Source: Acetatifactor sp.
GTDB lineage: Bacteria; Bacillota; Clostridia; Lachnospirales; Lachnospiraceae
Length of the DNA stretch: 64,000 bases
Direction: 5' to 3'
Assembly: GCA_016290775.1 (NCBI GenBank)
Contig: JAEEVF010000001.1
Coordinates: forward strand, 620,001-684,000
The translations under genes and the position numbers were made by a program. This document shows, in pieces, positions 51,901 to 62,590 of the stretch (its first letter is position 1; each line of letters begins with the position of its first letter). The notes under the pieces were generated by a model, which was not told where the DNA came from, searched no databases, and saw only the letters and a program-made list of their open reading frames with translations.

Positions 51901-52515
51901 CTAAAACATTTTCTTTAATGCTGCCTTCAGGATGCTTCCGGAATCCATGGATTCAACCCCGGGCACTGCATTGACGGCGCGAACGCTTTCCGTTTGCCCA
52001 TATCCAAGCGCAACCAGTGCTTCCACGGCTTCTTTTTTCTCTGGCGTGTCAGCTGCCATCAAAGGATTTCCGGTCGCCGTCTGAGCGATCTCACGACCGA
52101 TCATGTCATCATCGATGGAAACCTTATCTTTCAGCTCCAAGATCAGGCGCTCCGCCATCTTGGGGCCAACGCCCGGCGCCTTAGAGATCGCCTTTTTGTC
52201 GCCTGCCATGATCGCATATCGCAACGTGTCCGCATCCATGACGGAAAGAATGGATAAAGCTCCCTTCGGGCCGATTCCGCTCACGGTAATGCACTTCTTG
52301 AAGATCTCCAGATCCTGCCTTGTCAGAAAACCGTATAGCCAGATCGCATCCTCACGCACGGACGTGTAGGTGTAAAGCTTTGCTTCCTCTCCGAGCCCTG
52401 GCATTTTGGACGCCGTATCCGCAGATATGTGGATGTTATAGCCAATGCCACCCACGTCAAGAATGGCGAGCTCTTCTGAAACATATTCTACGATCCCATG
52501 GACAAAACCGATCAT
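51901..52515 (-). CDS. ruvA: Holliday junction branch migration protein RuvA
   Basis: A 204-residue junction-binding subunit. Domain I is an OB fold (about 1-62: [20 protein letters not shown]), domain II has two helix-hairpin-helix motifs ([13 protein letters not shown] and [13 protein letters not shown]), and domain III (about 155-204) binds RuvB ([16 protein letters not shown]). It is the first gene of ruvAB, behind a promoter with a perfect LexA box. RecU at 28960 is the resolvase. Confidence 0.97.
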   Translation of the reverse strand: MIGFVHGIVEYVSEELAILDVGGIGYNIHISADTASKMPGLGEEAKLYTYTSVREDAIWLYGFLTRQDLEIFKKCITVSGIGPKGALSILSVMDADTLRYAIMAGDKKAISKAPGVGPKMAERLILELKDKVSIDDDMIGREIAQTATGNPLMAADTPEKKEAVEALVALGYGQTESVRAVNAVPGVESMDSGSILKAALKKMF

Positions 52516-52542
52516 GGCAGTCTCCTCCTTTTTCCCTTTACC

Positions 52543-52571
52543 ATCGTACCATAATCGAACATATGTTTCAA
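52543..52571 (-). promoter_or_regulatory. ruvAB promoter
   Basis: On the - strand, TTGAAA (52566-52571), a 17-bp spacer and TACGAT (52543-52548). The LexA box at 52556-52569 overlaps the -35 and spacer. Confidence 0.75.
52556..52569. promoter_or_regulatory. LexA box in the ruvAB promoter
   Basis: CGAACATATGTTTC matches the Bacillus-type SOS consensus CGAACRNRYGTTYC at every position. Confidence 0.9.
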
Positions 52572-52572
52572 G

Positions 52573-53949
52573 TTATTTTTTCTTCTCTTTTTGAAATACG
52601 ATGAAAAAGCAGATCATGTGAACGCCAAACGTAAGCGCCCAGCTGATCGGATAAGACAGATAAAGGCATTCCAGCGTATGGATCCTCTGAAAGACCGTAA
52701 AGATCCAAACAACGCGGAACAGACACGCGCCCGTCAGTGAAACCAGCATCGGCATGATACCGTACCCCATTCCGCGGATCGAGCCGACGATCACGTCCAT
52801 CATGCCGCAAAGACAATAGGTCGTACAGATCACGGAAAGTCTTAATACGCCATATGAGATCGCCTCGGCATTATCCGTATAGAGTCTCAGTAATAAAGGG
52901 CTTGCGAGATATGCACCGTTACCGAGCACAATGCCAACTCCGATCACAAGAGCCAGGCAGATCATTAAGATCCGTCCGATACGGTCAAACTTTTTCGCAC
53001 CGTAGTTTTGTCCCGTGAAGCTTACGGACGACTGATGCAGGGCGTTCATGGACACATAAACAAAGCCCTCGATGTTACACGCCGCAGTATTTCCGGCCAT
53101 CGCGATCTTTCCAAAGGAATTCACGGAAGACTGGATCAAAACATTGGATACCGAAAACAGTGCGCCCTGCAAGCCTGCGGGCAGACCAATCTGGATCATC
53201 TTCAAAAGCTTGTCACTTTCAATGCGAAGTTTGCTTAGACAAAGCTTATAGTCAGAGTCTGTCTTGATCAAACATCTTAGCACCAAAACGGCTGAGAGCC
53301 CCTGCGCGATCACGGTTGCAAGCGCAACGCCGGCAACGCTCATGTGAAGCGGGATCACAAAGATCAGATTCAGGATCACGTTGACAACGCCTGCGATCAA
53401 AAGATAGTACAGAGGTCTTTTGGTATCTCCTACGGCGCGAAGGATAGCGCTTCCGAAATTATATGCCATCATTACTGGCATGCCTGCAAAATAGATCCGC
53501 AGATAAAGAATGGACAAGTCTATGACGTCTTCCGGCACCGACATGAGGCGAAGCGAGAAGGGCGCAAGGAAAAAGCCTACAAAAACAAGGATCACGCCAC
53601 TGATCAGTGCAGTAAGGATGGAGGTATGTACTATGCCGTCCAATTCTTTTTTCTGACCAGCGCCAAAGAATCTTGACACAAGCACGTTCGTGCCTACGGA
53701 AAGCCCTATGAAAACATTTACGATCAGGTTGATCAGAGACCCCGTCGATCCGACTGCCGCGAGCGCATCATCACCAGCAAATCTTCCGACGACGATCACG
53801 TCGGCGGCGTTAAAAAGGAGCTGCAATATGCTTGAAAGCATCAAAGGAACATAGAACAGGATGATCTTTCCAAGAAGCGGACCGTTGCACATGTCGATCT
53901 CGTAGGATTTTGCTCTTTTTTGCTTTACGGACTTTACTTCTTCCGTCAT
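52573..53949 (-). CDS. MATE family efflux transporter
   Basis: A 459-residue inner-membrane antiporter with twelve membrane segments, of the DinF/NorM-related clostridial type. Typical parts: MCNGPLLGKIILFYVPLMLS, FNAADVIVVGRFAGDDALAAVGSTG, SVGTNVLVSRFFGAG and AVGDTKRPLYYLL. Substrate is unknown; cationic drugs and small metabolites are usual. The ATG at 53949 has AAGGAGG 7 nt upstream; the in-frame ATG at 54009 is rejected. It lies between leuD and ruvA, probably unrelated to both. Confidence 0.93.
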   Translation of the reverse strand: MTEEVKSVKQKRAKSYEIDMCNGPLLGKIILFYVPLMLSSILQLLFNAADVIVVGRFAGDDALAAVGSTGSLINLIVNVFIGLSVGTNVLVSRFFGAGQKKELDGIVHTSILTALISGVILVFVGFFLAPFSLRLMSVPEDVIDLSILYLRIYFAGMPVMMAYNFGSAILRAVGDTKRPLYYLLIAGVVNVILNLIFVIPLHMSVAGVALATVIAQGLSAVLVLRCLIKTDSDYKLCLSKLRIESDKLLKMIQIGLPAGLQGALFSVSNVLIQSSVNSFGKIAMAGNTAACNIEGFVYVSMNALHQSSVSFTGQNYGAKKFDRIGRILMICLALVIGVGIVLGNGAYLASPLLLRLYTDNAEAISYGVLRLSVICTTYCLCGMMDVIVGSIRGMGYGIMPMLVSLTGACLFRVVWIFTVFQRIHTLECLYLSYPISWALTFGVHMICFFIVFQKEKKK

Positions 53950-53973
53950 CGGATCGCCTCCTTCTAAACACAA

Positions 53974-54006
53974 CTGCTTAGCAAACCGCATGGATTCGCT
54001 AAGCAG
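53974..54006. repeat. 9-bp inverted repeat between leuD and the MATE gene
   Basis: CTGCTTAGC (53974-53982) and GCTAAGCAG (53998-54006) with a 15-nt loop. No T-run follows, so a terminator role for leuD is only possible. Confidence 0.45.
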
Positions 54007-54035
54007 CATAAACGTTGATATGTCATTCGGAAGGC

Positions 54036-54524
54036 TTACTTTGCATTGATATAGTTAACCAAACCTTCCGCTGCAATGATCTTTTGCATGAACTCCGGAA
54101 ATGCCTGACCTTGGAAGGTGGTACCCTTCGTAAGGTTCGTGATCACGCCCGTGTCGAAATTGACTTCGACCTGATCGCCGGCGTCAATGCCTTTTGCTGC
54201 TTCAGGACATTCCACGATGGGAAGTCCAATGTTAATGCTGTTACGATAGAATATTCTGGCGAAGGTCTCCGCGATCACGCAGCTAACGCCCGCCGCCTTG
54301 ATGGCGATGGGAGCATGCTCTCTCGAGGAACCGCAGCCAAAATTCTTAGTGGCAACAATGATGTCGCCCTTCTTTACGTTCTTTACAAAATCCTTATCGA
54401 TATCTTCCATGCAATGCGTCGCCAGCTCTGCAGGATCAGAGGAATTCAAATATCTTGCGGGGATGATCACGTCAGTATCGACGTTGTCTCCAAACTTAAA
54501 AACAGTACCGATCGCGTTTTTCAT
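54036..54524 (-). CDS. leuD: 3-isopropylmalate dehydratase small subunit
   Basis: The swivel subunit (162 residues) of isopropylmalate isomerase in leucine synthesis. The family motif is [20 protein letters not shown], with [20 protein letters not shown] at the start. It is of the short type found with about 420-residue LeuC. AGGAG precedes the ATG. It follows leuC by 23 bp. Confidence 0.97.
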   Translation of the reverse strand: MKNAIGTVFKFGDNVDTDVIIPARYLNSSDPAELATHCMEDIDKDFVKNVKKGDIIVATKNFGCGSSREHAPIAIKAAGVSCVIAETFARIFYRNSINIGLPIVECPEAAKGIDAGDQVEVNFDTGVITNLTKGTTFQGQAFPEFMQKIIAAEGLVNYINAK

Positions 54525-54547
54525 GTTCTTCTCTCCTATGCTTTAGA

Positions 54548-55816
54548 TTACAGTTCGCAGGGGCAGGAAATCTTGCCGGTGATGGCGCTTGCAGCCGCAA
54601 CTGCAGGGCTTGCAAGATAGATTTCAGAAGTTACGTGTCCCATTCTGCCGACAAAGTTACGGTTGGTCGTGGAAACGCATCTCTCTCCCTCTGCCAGAAT
54701 TCCCATGTATCCGCCAAGGCAAGGGCCACAGGTCGGAGTGCTGACTACGGCGCCGGCCTCGATAAAGGTGCGAAGAAGCCCTTCTTCCATGGCCTGCAGA
54801 TAAATCTTCTGTGTTGCAGGGATCACGATGCAACGAATCCCCTTCTTTACCTTTCTGCCCTTCAGTATCTCTGCTGCGCATCGAAGGTCGTCAAGACGGC
54901 CGTTGGTGCAAGAACCGATCACCACCTGATCGATCACGATATCGTCCATCTCATGGATCTCATCGATAGTGTGGGTGTTCTCAGGAAGATGAGGGAATGC
55001 CACGGTCGGACGAAGCGTGCTAAGGTCGATGGTATAAGTCTCATCATAGACTGCGTCTTCATCTGCTTCATAGATGGTATATTTTCTCGTCGAATGCTCT
55101 TTCATATACTGCTCGGCGAGTGCATCTACAGGGAAAATGCCATTCTTTCCGCCTGCCTCGATCGCCATGTTCGCGATGGTAAAGCGGTCATCCATGGAAA
55201 GGTTTGCAATGCCGTCGCCAACGAACTCCATGGATTTGTAGAGAGCGCCGTCCACGCCGATCATTCCAATGATGTGCAGGATCACGTCCTTACCGCTCAC
55301 CCACTTGGAAGGCTTTCCGGTCAATATGAATTTAATTGCGGAAGGAACCTTAAACCACGCCTTGCCAGTTGCCATGCCGGCAGCCATGTCGGTGCTTCCC
55401 ACGCCGGTGGAAAAGGCGCCAAGCGCACCATAAGTACAGGTATGAGAATCGGCACCGATGATCACGTCTCCGGCTACGGTAAGGCCTCTTTCAGGAAGCA
55501 GGGCATGCTCAATGCCCATCTCTCCGACCTCAAAATAATTGGTGATCTCGTTTCTTCTTGCAAACTCCCTTACGCACTTGCAATGCTCAGCGGACTTAAT
55601 GTCCTTATTCGGGACAAAATGATCGGGAACCAAGGCGATCTTGTCCTTATCGAACACGCCGTTCACCTTCATTTTATCCATTTCCTTGATCGCAACGGGG
55701 CTGGTAATGTCATTTCCAAGCACCAGATCAAGGTTCGCCTCAATGAGCTGTCCAGCCACGACCTTATCCAGTCCGGCCGCATGCGCCAAGATCTTCTGCG
55801 TCATCGTCATACCCAT
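54548..55816 (-). CDS. leuC: 3-isopropylmalate dehydratase large subunit
   Basis: The aconitase-fold 4Fe-4S subunit (422 residues). Cluster cysteines are visible in [14 protein letters not shown] and [13 protein letters not shown]; also [20 protein letters not shown] and GSTD. Length and sequence fit the archaeal/clostridial-type LeuC. GGAGG lies 8 nt before the ATG. It heads leuC-leuD, downstream of ilvC but behind a terminator, so a separate transcript is likely. The 95 bp upstream are AT-rich; I cannot pick a convincing promoter. Confidence 0.97.
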   Translation of the reverse strand: MGMTMTQKILAHAAGLDKVVAGQLIEANLDLVLGNDITSPVAIKEMDKMKVNGVFDKDKIALVPDHFVPNKDIKSAEHCKCVREFARRNEITNYFEVGEMGIEHALLPERGLTVAGDVIIGADSHTCTYGALGAFSTGVGSTDMAAGMATGKAWFKVPSAIKFILTGKPSKWVSGKDVILHIIGMIGVDGALYKSMEFVGDGIANLSMDDRFTIANMAIEAGGKNGIFPVDALAEQYMKEHSTRKYTIYEADEDAVYDETYTIDLSTLRPTVAFPHLPENTHTIDEIHEMDDIVIDQVVIGSCTNGRLDDLRCAAEILKGRKVKKGIRCIVIPATQKIYLQAMEEGLLRTFIEAGAVVSTPTCGPCLGGYMGILAEGERCVSTTNRNFVGRMGHVTSEIYLASPAVAAASAITGKISCPCEL

Positions 55817-55910
55817 GTCTCGTACCTCCGCATTTCTCTATAATCTTTACATGTATGATATCCTACCATACTTTAATACAAAAGGAAATAGATAATTTTA
55901 ACTATTTATG

Positions 55911-55945
55911 CATAAAAACAGGGCTGGCACTTTCATGCCAGCCCT
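55911..55945 (-). terminator. Terminator of ilvC
   Basis: On the - strand a 10-bp perfect stem (AGGGCTGGCA with TGCCAGCCCT) and a TGTTTTTATG tail. It separates the ilv operon from leuCD. Confidence 0.9.
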
Positions 55946-55965
55946 CATAAATCATATTCATGCGA

Positions 55966-57003
<1,038 letters not shown>

Positions 57004-57066
57004 CTAATTATATAATATGATTTGTTATATATAACTGATAGGCATCCGCCTAGAGCTAACAATTAC

Positions 57067-57564
57067 TTAAAGCATTACGACGTTCTTCGTGCCGCGGCAA
57101 AGGCCTGCGATACCGGTTCTTGCGATCTCAAGGATCTCGTAACCTTCCAAAAGATTGATAAATGCTTCGATCTTGCTCTGATTACCAGTGAGTTCCACGA
57201 TCAGGCTGTCTGCGCTGACGTCGATCACGTTTGCGCGGAAGATGTTGGCGACGGACAGAACATTTTGGCGCTGCTCGGCCGTCACGCGTATCTTGATCAG
57301 AACGAGCTCACGATATACGCTCTCCTCAGGCTTTAACTCCTTGATGTCCTTGACGTCAACCAGCTTTTCAAGCTGCTTTTCGATCTGCTCAAGGATCTCA
57401 TCGTCACCGCTGGTCACGATTGTGATGCGGCTGTACTTAGGGTCCGCAGTCACGCCTGCGGTAATGCTTTCAATGTTATAACCTCTGCGCGAAAAAAGCC
57501 CCGTGATACGGCTTAAAACGCCGGAAGTATTATTGGTCAATAATTGAAATACTCTTTGCTGCAT
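57067..57564 (-). CDS. ilvN: Acetolactate synthase small subunit (copy 1)
   Basis: A 165-residue regulatory subunit with an N-terminal ACT domain (about 3-78: QRVFQLLTNNTSGVLSRITG, LFSRRGYNIESITAG) and the ALS_ss_C domain (about 85-160: SVYRELVLIKIRVTAEQRQN). It mediates valine feedback on IlvB. It is closer to standard IlvN/IlvH than the second copy at 57666. A 102-bp gap with no clear feature separates the two. Confidence 0.95.
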   Translation of the reverse strand: MQQRVFQLLTNNTSGVLSRITGLFSRRGYNIESITAGVTADPKYSRITIVTSGDDEILEQIEKQLEKLVDVKDIKELKPEESVYRELVLIKIRVTAEQRQNVLSVANIFRANVIDVSADSLIVELTGNQSKIEAFINLLEGYEILEIARTGIAGLCRGTKNVVML

Positions 57565-57665
57565 TTTCTTTGCCTTTCCGACACTTTTTTACTTTAATGG
57601 AATAACTTGCGAAAGTCTTTCTTTAATATATCAACTCTTCCCCAAAATGTCAAGCAACAAAAGGC

Positions 57666-58154
57666 TTAATCATTCTCCATGCATTTGCCGAGGGCAAGCG
57701 TTCCGGTGCGGGCAACTTCAACGATGCTGATGCTTGAGAGCATGTCGATCATGAGGTTTGTGCGTTCCGGAAGGTCGCACAGCTGGATCATCGCATAATG
57801 CTTGGACATGTCAACGATCTGAGCCTTCATGATGTCACAGATTTCCATGACGTCGCGACGATTGGTCTTATTATATTTCACCTTGATCAGCATCAGCTCT
57901 CTTGCGATGACCTGCGACTCGTCAAAGGTCTTCACCTTAATGACGTCGATCTTTTTATTGAGTTGCTTTTCGATCTGCTCGATCGTGTGCTGATCGCCTG
58001 AGGAAACGATGGTCATGCAGGACACGTCCTTTGCATCCGTTTCACCCACGGCAAGACTTTCGATATTAAAGTTTCTTCTGGAAAACAGCCCGGCAACCTT
58101 GCTAAGAACGCCGGAACGGTTTTCCACCAAAACGGAATAAATCTTCTTTTTCAT
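57666..58154 (-). CDS. ilvN: Acetolactate synthase small subunit (copy 2)
   Basis: A 162-residue paralogue of the preceding gene: ACT domain (SVLVENRSGVLSKVAGLFSR, RRNFNIESLAVGETD) and C-terminal domain (VIARELMLIKVKYNKTNRRD). It lies 12 bp after ilvB, with GGGAGG before its ATG, so it is probably the direct partner of that large subunit. The two small subunits differ throughout, so they are old paralogues rather than a recent duplication. Confidence 0.93.
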   Translation of the reverse strand: MKKKIYSVLVENRSGVLSKVAGLFSRRNFNIESLAVGETDAKDVSCMTIVSSGDQHTIEQIEKQLNKKIDVIKVKTFDESQVIARELMLIKVKYNKTNRRDVMEICDIMKAQIVDMSKHYAMIQLCDLPERTNLMIDMLSSISIVEVARTGTLALGKCMEND

Positions 58155-58166
58155 GGCGCACCTCCC

Positions 58167-59780
58167 TTAGACAAGATCCATGGGATCTACGATGACTTCC
58201 AAAAGGACGGACTTGTCATCCTTCAGGAACTCCTTGATCACTGCGTCTGCCTTCTTCATGTTCTCGAGGCGAAGATACTTCATGTCATAGGCACTTACCA
58301 GCTTTTCAAGATCAGGGCTTCCGTCAAGGTCAACGACGGAATAATGATCCTTATAGGTGAAATGCTGATACTGTCTTACCATGCCAAGGTATTTATTCGC
58401 AATGACAATGATCTTTACGGGAACGTTATGCTGCCGCATGGTTGCAAGCTCCATCATGGACATCTGGAACGAACCGTCGCCACATACTGCGATGACCTGA
58501 CGATCAGGAGCGGCAAGCTTTGCGCCCATTGCTGCAGGGATGGAATATCCCATCGTCCCCATGCCGCCGGAGGTCATAAATCTTCCGTTTTTAACGATAT
58601 GGTACGCACAAGACCAGATCTGGTTCTGGCCTACGTCTGCAACATAGATCGCATTGTCCTGCATCTTCTCGGAAAGCTTTGTGATAAAGGCCGCAGGATC
58701 CACGTAATCCGGATTGGGATTGCGCTTGGGAGCCATGGAAATGCGGTTCTCGGAAAGCTCCTTCAACCATGCCTTACATTCACAAGTGATCCCCTGCTCC
58801 ATAAGGTCCGCAAAGATATGCTTCGCATCGCCTACCAAAGGAATGGTGGGACCTGCGTTCTTACCGATCTCCGCGGGATCCACGTCAATGTGTACCAAAA
58901 CCTTATTTCTGGTAATGATCTCAGGCTGGTTCACGGCTCTGTCAGCAACTCTCGCGCCCACCATGATGAGCAGGTCGCAATCCTGAATGGCCTTGTTTGC
59001 ATAAGGCTTTCCGTTGTTCCCGACCATGCCAAAATACAAAGGATCCTTCGTCGGCATTACACCGATGCCCATCATCGTGGAGACAACGGGTACGCCATAA
59101 CGCTTTGAAAACTCACGGATCTCACCTTCAGCCTGGGAAAGAAGGACGCCGCCGCCCACGCAAAGAAGGGGCTTTTTTGCCTTTTCCAGTTCCTTTACGA
59201 CCTTCTTGATCTGAACCATATTACCCTTTACGGTTGGCTTATAGGTTCGCATGTTGATCTCGGAAGGATATGAAAACTTATCAATGGGCGCATTCTGAAT
59301 GTCGATGGGAACGTCGATCAAAACGGGCCCTTTTCTTCCTGTATTTGCGATGTGGAACGCTTCCTTGAAGATCTTCGGGATGTCCTTCGCGTCACGTACA
59401 AGATAGCTATATTTTACAAAGGATTCCACGGCACCCGTAATGTCCGCTTCCTGGAATACGTCGCTTCCAAGAAGTTCGCTGTTTACCTGGCCCGTGATGC
59501 AAACCAGAGGAATGCTGTCCGCAAACGCCGTAGCGATACCCGTGATCACGTTGGTTGCCCCGGGGCCGCTGGTGACGGCGCAGACTCCAGGTTTTCCGGT
59601 GATCCTGGCCATGCCGCTGGCCGCATGTGCAGCATTCTGCTCCGTGCGGATCAGGATGGTCCGAATGTCGGAATCCAAAATGGAATTATAAAAAGGACAG
59701 ATCGCAACGCCGGGATAGCCAAAGACGGTTGTTACTCCCTCTGCTTCCAGACATTTGATGATGGCATCTGCTCCGTTCAT
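58167..59780 (-). CDS. ilvB: Acetolactate synthase large subunit
   Basis: The ThDP/FAD/Mg2+-dependent catalytic subunit (537 residues). The catalytic Glu lies in IRTEQNAAHAASGMARITGK; the FAD/central domain has GGGVLLSQAEGEIREFSKRY; the ThDP motif is CGDGSFQMSMMELATM with NKYLGMVRQYQ. It is somewhat shorter than E. coli IlvB. GAGGAGG precedes the ATG. It heads ilvB-ilvN-ilvN-ilvC. Confidence 0.97.
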   Translation of the reverse strand: MNGADAIIKCLEAEGVTTVFGYPGVAICPFYNSILDSDIRTILIRTEQNAAHAASGMARITGKPGVCAVTSGPGATNVITGIATAFADSIPLVCITGQVNSELLGSDVFQEADITGAVESFVKYSYLVRDAKDIPKIFKEAFHIANTGRKGPVLIDVPIDIQNAPIDKFSYPSEINMRTYKPTVKGNMVQIKKVVKELEKAKKPLLCVGGGVLLSQAEGEIREFSKRYGVPVVSTMMGIGVMPTKDPLYFGMVGNNGKPYANKAIQDCDLLIMVGARVADRAVNQPEIITRNKVLVHIDVDPAEIGKNAGPTIPLVGDAKHIFADLMEQGITCECKAWLKELSENRISMAPKRNPNPDYVDPAAFITKLSEKMQDNAIYVADVGQNQIWSCAYHIVKNGRFMTSGGMGTMGYSIPAAMGAKLAAPDRQVIAVCGDGSFQMSMMELATMRQHNVPVKIIVIANKYLGMVRQYQHFTYKDHYSVVDLDGSPDLEKLVSAYDMKYLRLENMKKADAVIKEFLKDDKSVLLEVIVDPMDLV

Positions 59781-59813
59781 CTTTTTTCCTCCTCGGTAAG
59801 TATTTAATCATGG

Positions 59814-59842
59814 ATTATACTACTTTCGGCTTATGAATTCAA
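59814..59842 (-). promoter_or_regulatory. Promoter of the ilv operon
   Basis: On the - strand, TTGAAT (59837-59842, overlapping the last metH codons), a 17-bp spacer and TATAAT (59814-59819). The leader is too short for a T-box. Confidence 0.75.
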
Positions 59843-62389
59843 GCGTTTTGCTAATTTTACGGCATCTGCCGCATCCCGGGAATAGCCGTCTGCTCCGATT
59901 TCGTCAGCATATTCCTGTGTAATGACTGCGCCGCCGATCATGACCTTGACCGGAAGCTTGATGCGCCTTACTTCTTCGATGACCTCGCGCATTCTCTGCA
60001 TGGTCGTCGTCATCAGTGCGGAAAGTGCAATGATCTTTGCATGATGCTCTTTCGCCGCCTCAATGATCGTACTTGCAGGCACGTCCTTCCCAAGATCGAT
60101 CACGCGGAAACCATAGTTCTTCAGCATCAGCGCCACAAGGTTCTTTCCAATGTCATGGATGTCACCTTCCACGGTTGCAATGACGACGGTCGGCATGTCT
60201 TCTGTACTTTGACTGGAAAGGAGCAATGGCTCTAAGACTTCAATGCCGTTCTTCATCGCTTCCGCACTTGCGATCAGTTGAGGCAAGAAGTATTTGCCCT
60301 TGTCAAACAACTCTCCGACCTCATTGATCGCAGGAAGCAGGATCTCATTGAGAAGCGCGGAAGCCTCTTCTCCTGCGTTTAAGGCATCCTGCGTGATCTT
60401 CGCGATGCCGTTTCGGTTCCCCTTCATCACGGCCTTATAGAGTGCTTCCCTTGCAGGGCTGCTCTGATTGCCGGTGCCAGAGCCTGCCTGCCCTTTGGAT
60501 ACGGCATCGCTCACTTCGCCAGCGCCGTTCAAAGCCTCCAAAGCTTCTTTGTTTCCTTTGAGCGCCTCCATGGCACGCTCTGCCGCAGAGAGCTTTGCCT
60601 GCAGCTCCGCTTCCTTTTTCTCGCGGTTTTCCTTTACGGTCCCGGCATATTCAATATATCTCAGGTCAGCGCCCTCTTTGTTCAAAAGCACGTCCGTCGC
60701 CAAAGCGCAGCTTACCAGCATTTCCTGCGAAGGATTGGAAATTGCCATGGTCAGGCCGGACTGGATCATCAAAGCAAGAAAGGCAGTGTTTACGTAGCTT
60801 CTCTCAGGCATGCCAAAGGAAATGTTTGAAAGCCCGCAGATGGTCGCAAAGCCCTCACTCTTTGCGTAGCGTACCGTTTCCATACATTCCAAAGCAGCCT
60901 TTTTGTTTGCGCCGATTGTAGCCACAAGGCCATCCACAACGATATCTTCCTTACGCATGCCAAGTTCTAAGGCTCTGGCATAGATCTTTCCAATGATCTC
61001 CTTTTTCTCTTCAATGTCCTTCGGCAATCCCTCATCGGACAAAGGAAGCAGGATAAACATTGCGCCATATTTTGCAGCGATGGGCAAAAGATTTTCAAAT
61101 TTCACGGACTCATATGAGATCGAATTGATCAGGGCACGGCCAGGGTAATGTCTTAGCGCAGCCTCCAACACGGAAACATGGCTGGAATCCAATGAAAGCG
61201 GAAGGTTCGTTACGCCGCTGATCTCACTGATCGAGCGGAGCATCATCTCCTTTTCGTCGATTCCGCTCATACCCATGTTTACGTCGAGAACCTGTGCGCC
61301 AGCAGCTTCCTGCTCTTCCGCAAACTGCAATACCTTCTCCATGTTTCCTTCGCGAAGTTGCGCCTGCAGGGCCTTTTTTCCGGTGGGGTTGATGCGTTCG
61401 CCGACGATCATGAAGGGGTCACTTAAGCCAAAGGATAAGGTCTGCCTTTCACTTGTGAGATAACGGATCCCGTCAGGACGCCTTTGTACCTTGATCTCGT
61501 TCGTTTTTCCAAACTGCAGATGCAGACCTGCGATATAATCAGGATCCGTACCACAGCATCCGCCAAGGATCGATGCGCCTGCATTCACAAGCACCTTCAT
61601 TTCCTCAACAAATTCAGCTGCCGCCATGCTATAGCAGGTCTTTCCGTCCGCATCCAAGAAAGGAAGGCCTGCATTGGGTTTTGCAATGACCGGAATGCTT
61701 GTAACGGATGCGAGTGAAGATATGATGCCTTCCATGTGAGCCGGTCCAGTGGAACAGTTTGCACCGACCGCAACGGCTCCAAGACTTTCGCAAACGATTC
61801 CCGCAGTTGCGGCATCCGTTCCGTAAAGCGTTCTCCCGTCAGGCTCGAACGTGAGCGTCACCATCACCGGAAGCTCACTTACTTCTTTCGCCGCAATGAG
61901 TGCAGCCCTGGATTCCGCAAGGCTCATCATGGTCTCAACGACAAGCAGGTCAACGCCTGCCTTCTCAAGACAGATGATCTGCTCTTTGTAGACGTCGATC
62001 AAGTCCTCCAGCTCCATGGTACCCATGGGCTTTAAGGTCTGGCCCGTCATGGTCAGGTCACCTGCGACATAAACCTTACGATCTGTCGCAAAGGCGGCAG
62101 CCTCCTTTGAAATCTTGACAAGACCGCCTATCATCTCTTCCATGTTTTCTTCGAGACCATATTCCGCAAGCTTGATGCGGTTGGCCGTAAACGTGGGGGC
62201 ATAAAGAATGTCCGTGCCAGCCGCAACATAACGCTTTTGAAGGTCCAGCATGACGTCCGCATGGTGCAAGATCCAATCTTCGGGACATACGCCTGCAGGC
62301 ATTCCTGCCTTCACAAGGTTCGATCCCGTCGCACCGTCCAAATATATAAAATGATCCTTCGCCAAATCCCAAAATTCTTTCTTTGTCAT
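59831..62389 (-). CDS. metH: Cobalamin-dependent methionine synthase lacking the activation domain
   Basis: An 852-residue MetH. Domains: homocysteine methyltransferase (about 1-290; zinc cysteines C212 in GANCSTGP and C278/C279 in GGCCGTDP), pterin/methyl-THF binding (about 315-590; VGERINPTGKKALQ, LDVNMGMSGIDEKEM), a low-complexity linker (about 600-660), the B12 cap and the B12-binding domain with EGDIHDIGKNL (His745 as the cobalt ligand). The fourth, AdoMet-binding reactivation domain of E. coli MetH is absent; a separate activation protein is expected elsewhere. GAGG lies before the ATG. It is a single-gene unit. Confidence 0.95.
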   Translation of the reverse strand: MTKKEFWDLAKDHFIYLDGATGSNLVKAGMPAGVCPEDWILHHADVMLDLQKRYVAAGTDILYAPTFTANRIKLAEYGLEENMEEMIGGLVKISKEAAAFATDRKVYVAGDLTMTGQTLKPMGTMELEDLIDVYKEQIICLEKAGVDLLVVETMMSLAESRAALIAAKEVSELPVMVTLTFEPDGRTLYGTDAATAGIVCESLGAVAVGANCSTGPAHMEGIISSLASVTSIPVIAKPNAGLPFLDADGKTCYSMAAAEFVEEMKVLVNAGASILGGCCGTDPDYIAGLHLQFGKTNEIKVQRRPDGIRYLTSERQTLSFGLSDPFMIVGERINPTGKKALQAQLREGNMEKVLQFAEEQEAAGAQVLDVNMGMSGIDEKEMMLRSISEISGVTNLPLSLDSSHVSVLEAALRHYPGRALINSISYESVKFENLLPIAAKYGAMFILLPLSDEGLPKDIEEKKEIIGKIYARALELGMRKEDIVVDGLVATIGANKKAALECMETVRYAKSEGFATICGLSNISFGMPERSYVNTAFLALMIQSGLTMAISNPSQEMLVSCALATDVLLNKEGADLRYIEYAGTVKENREKKEAELQAKLSAAERAMEALKGNKEALEALNGAGEVSDAVSKGQAGSGTGNQSSPAREALYKAVMKGNRNGIAKITQDALNAGEEASALLNEILLPAINEVGELFDKGKYFLPQLIASAEAMKNGIEVLEPLLLSSQSTEDMPTVVIATVEGDIHDIGKNLVALMLKNYGFRVIDLGKDVPASTIIEAAKEHHAKIIALSALMTTTMQRMREVIEEVRRIKLPVKVMIGGAVITQEYADEIGADGYSRDAADAVKLAKRLNS

Positions 62390-62433
62390 ATGCTTCCTCA
62401 GCTTTCAAAACGAAAGGTTTTTCAATCTTTACT

Positions 62434-62463
62434 ATCATAGCACGTTCTCATTCTTACAGACAA
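62434..62463 (-). promoter_or_regulatory. Promoter of metH
   Basis: On the - strand, TTGTCT (62458-62463), an 18-bp spacer and TATGAT (62434-62439). No SAM or cobalamin riboswitch is recognisable in the 44-nt leader. Confidence 0.65.
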
Positions 62464-62504
62464 TGGGAAAAACTTAAAATTCTTTTAAGGTCGCGTTTTT
62501 TAGG

Positions 62505-62533
62505 TTGAATAATCTTTTAAAACGTGATAAATT
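62505..62533 (+). promoter_or_regulatory. Candidate promoter of the lipoprotein gene
   Basis: TTGAAT (62505-62510), a 17-bp spacer and TAAATT (62528-62533), 57 bp before the ATG. Confidence 0.5.
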
Positions 62534-62590
62534 GTATCTGTTTAGGATTTGGAAATGATCCTATCCCATGACTGACTTGGAGGAATGAAA

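Noticed and set aside
54635..55843. 402-residue + strand frame opposite leuC
   Set aside because: leuC on the - strand has all aconitase motifs; the opposite frame is a codon-bias artefact.
59781..59830. T-box or attenuator before the ilv operon
   Set aside because: The gap is only 50 bp with a promoter inside; there is no room for a T-box leader. The leuC and hisZ leaders are likewise too short.
62390..62584. SAM or cobalamin riboswitch before metH
   Set aside because: The inferred leader is about 40 nt and shows no conserved riboswitch cores.
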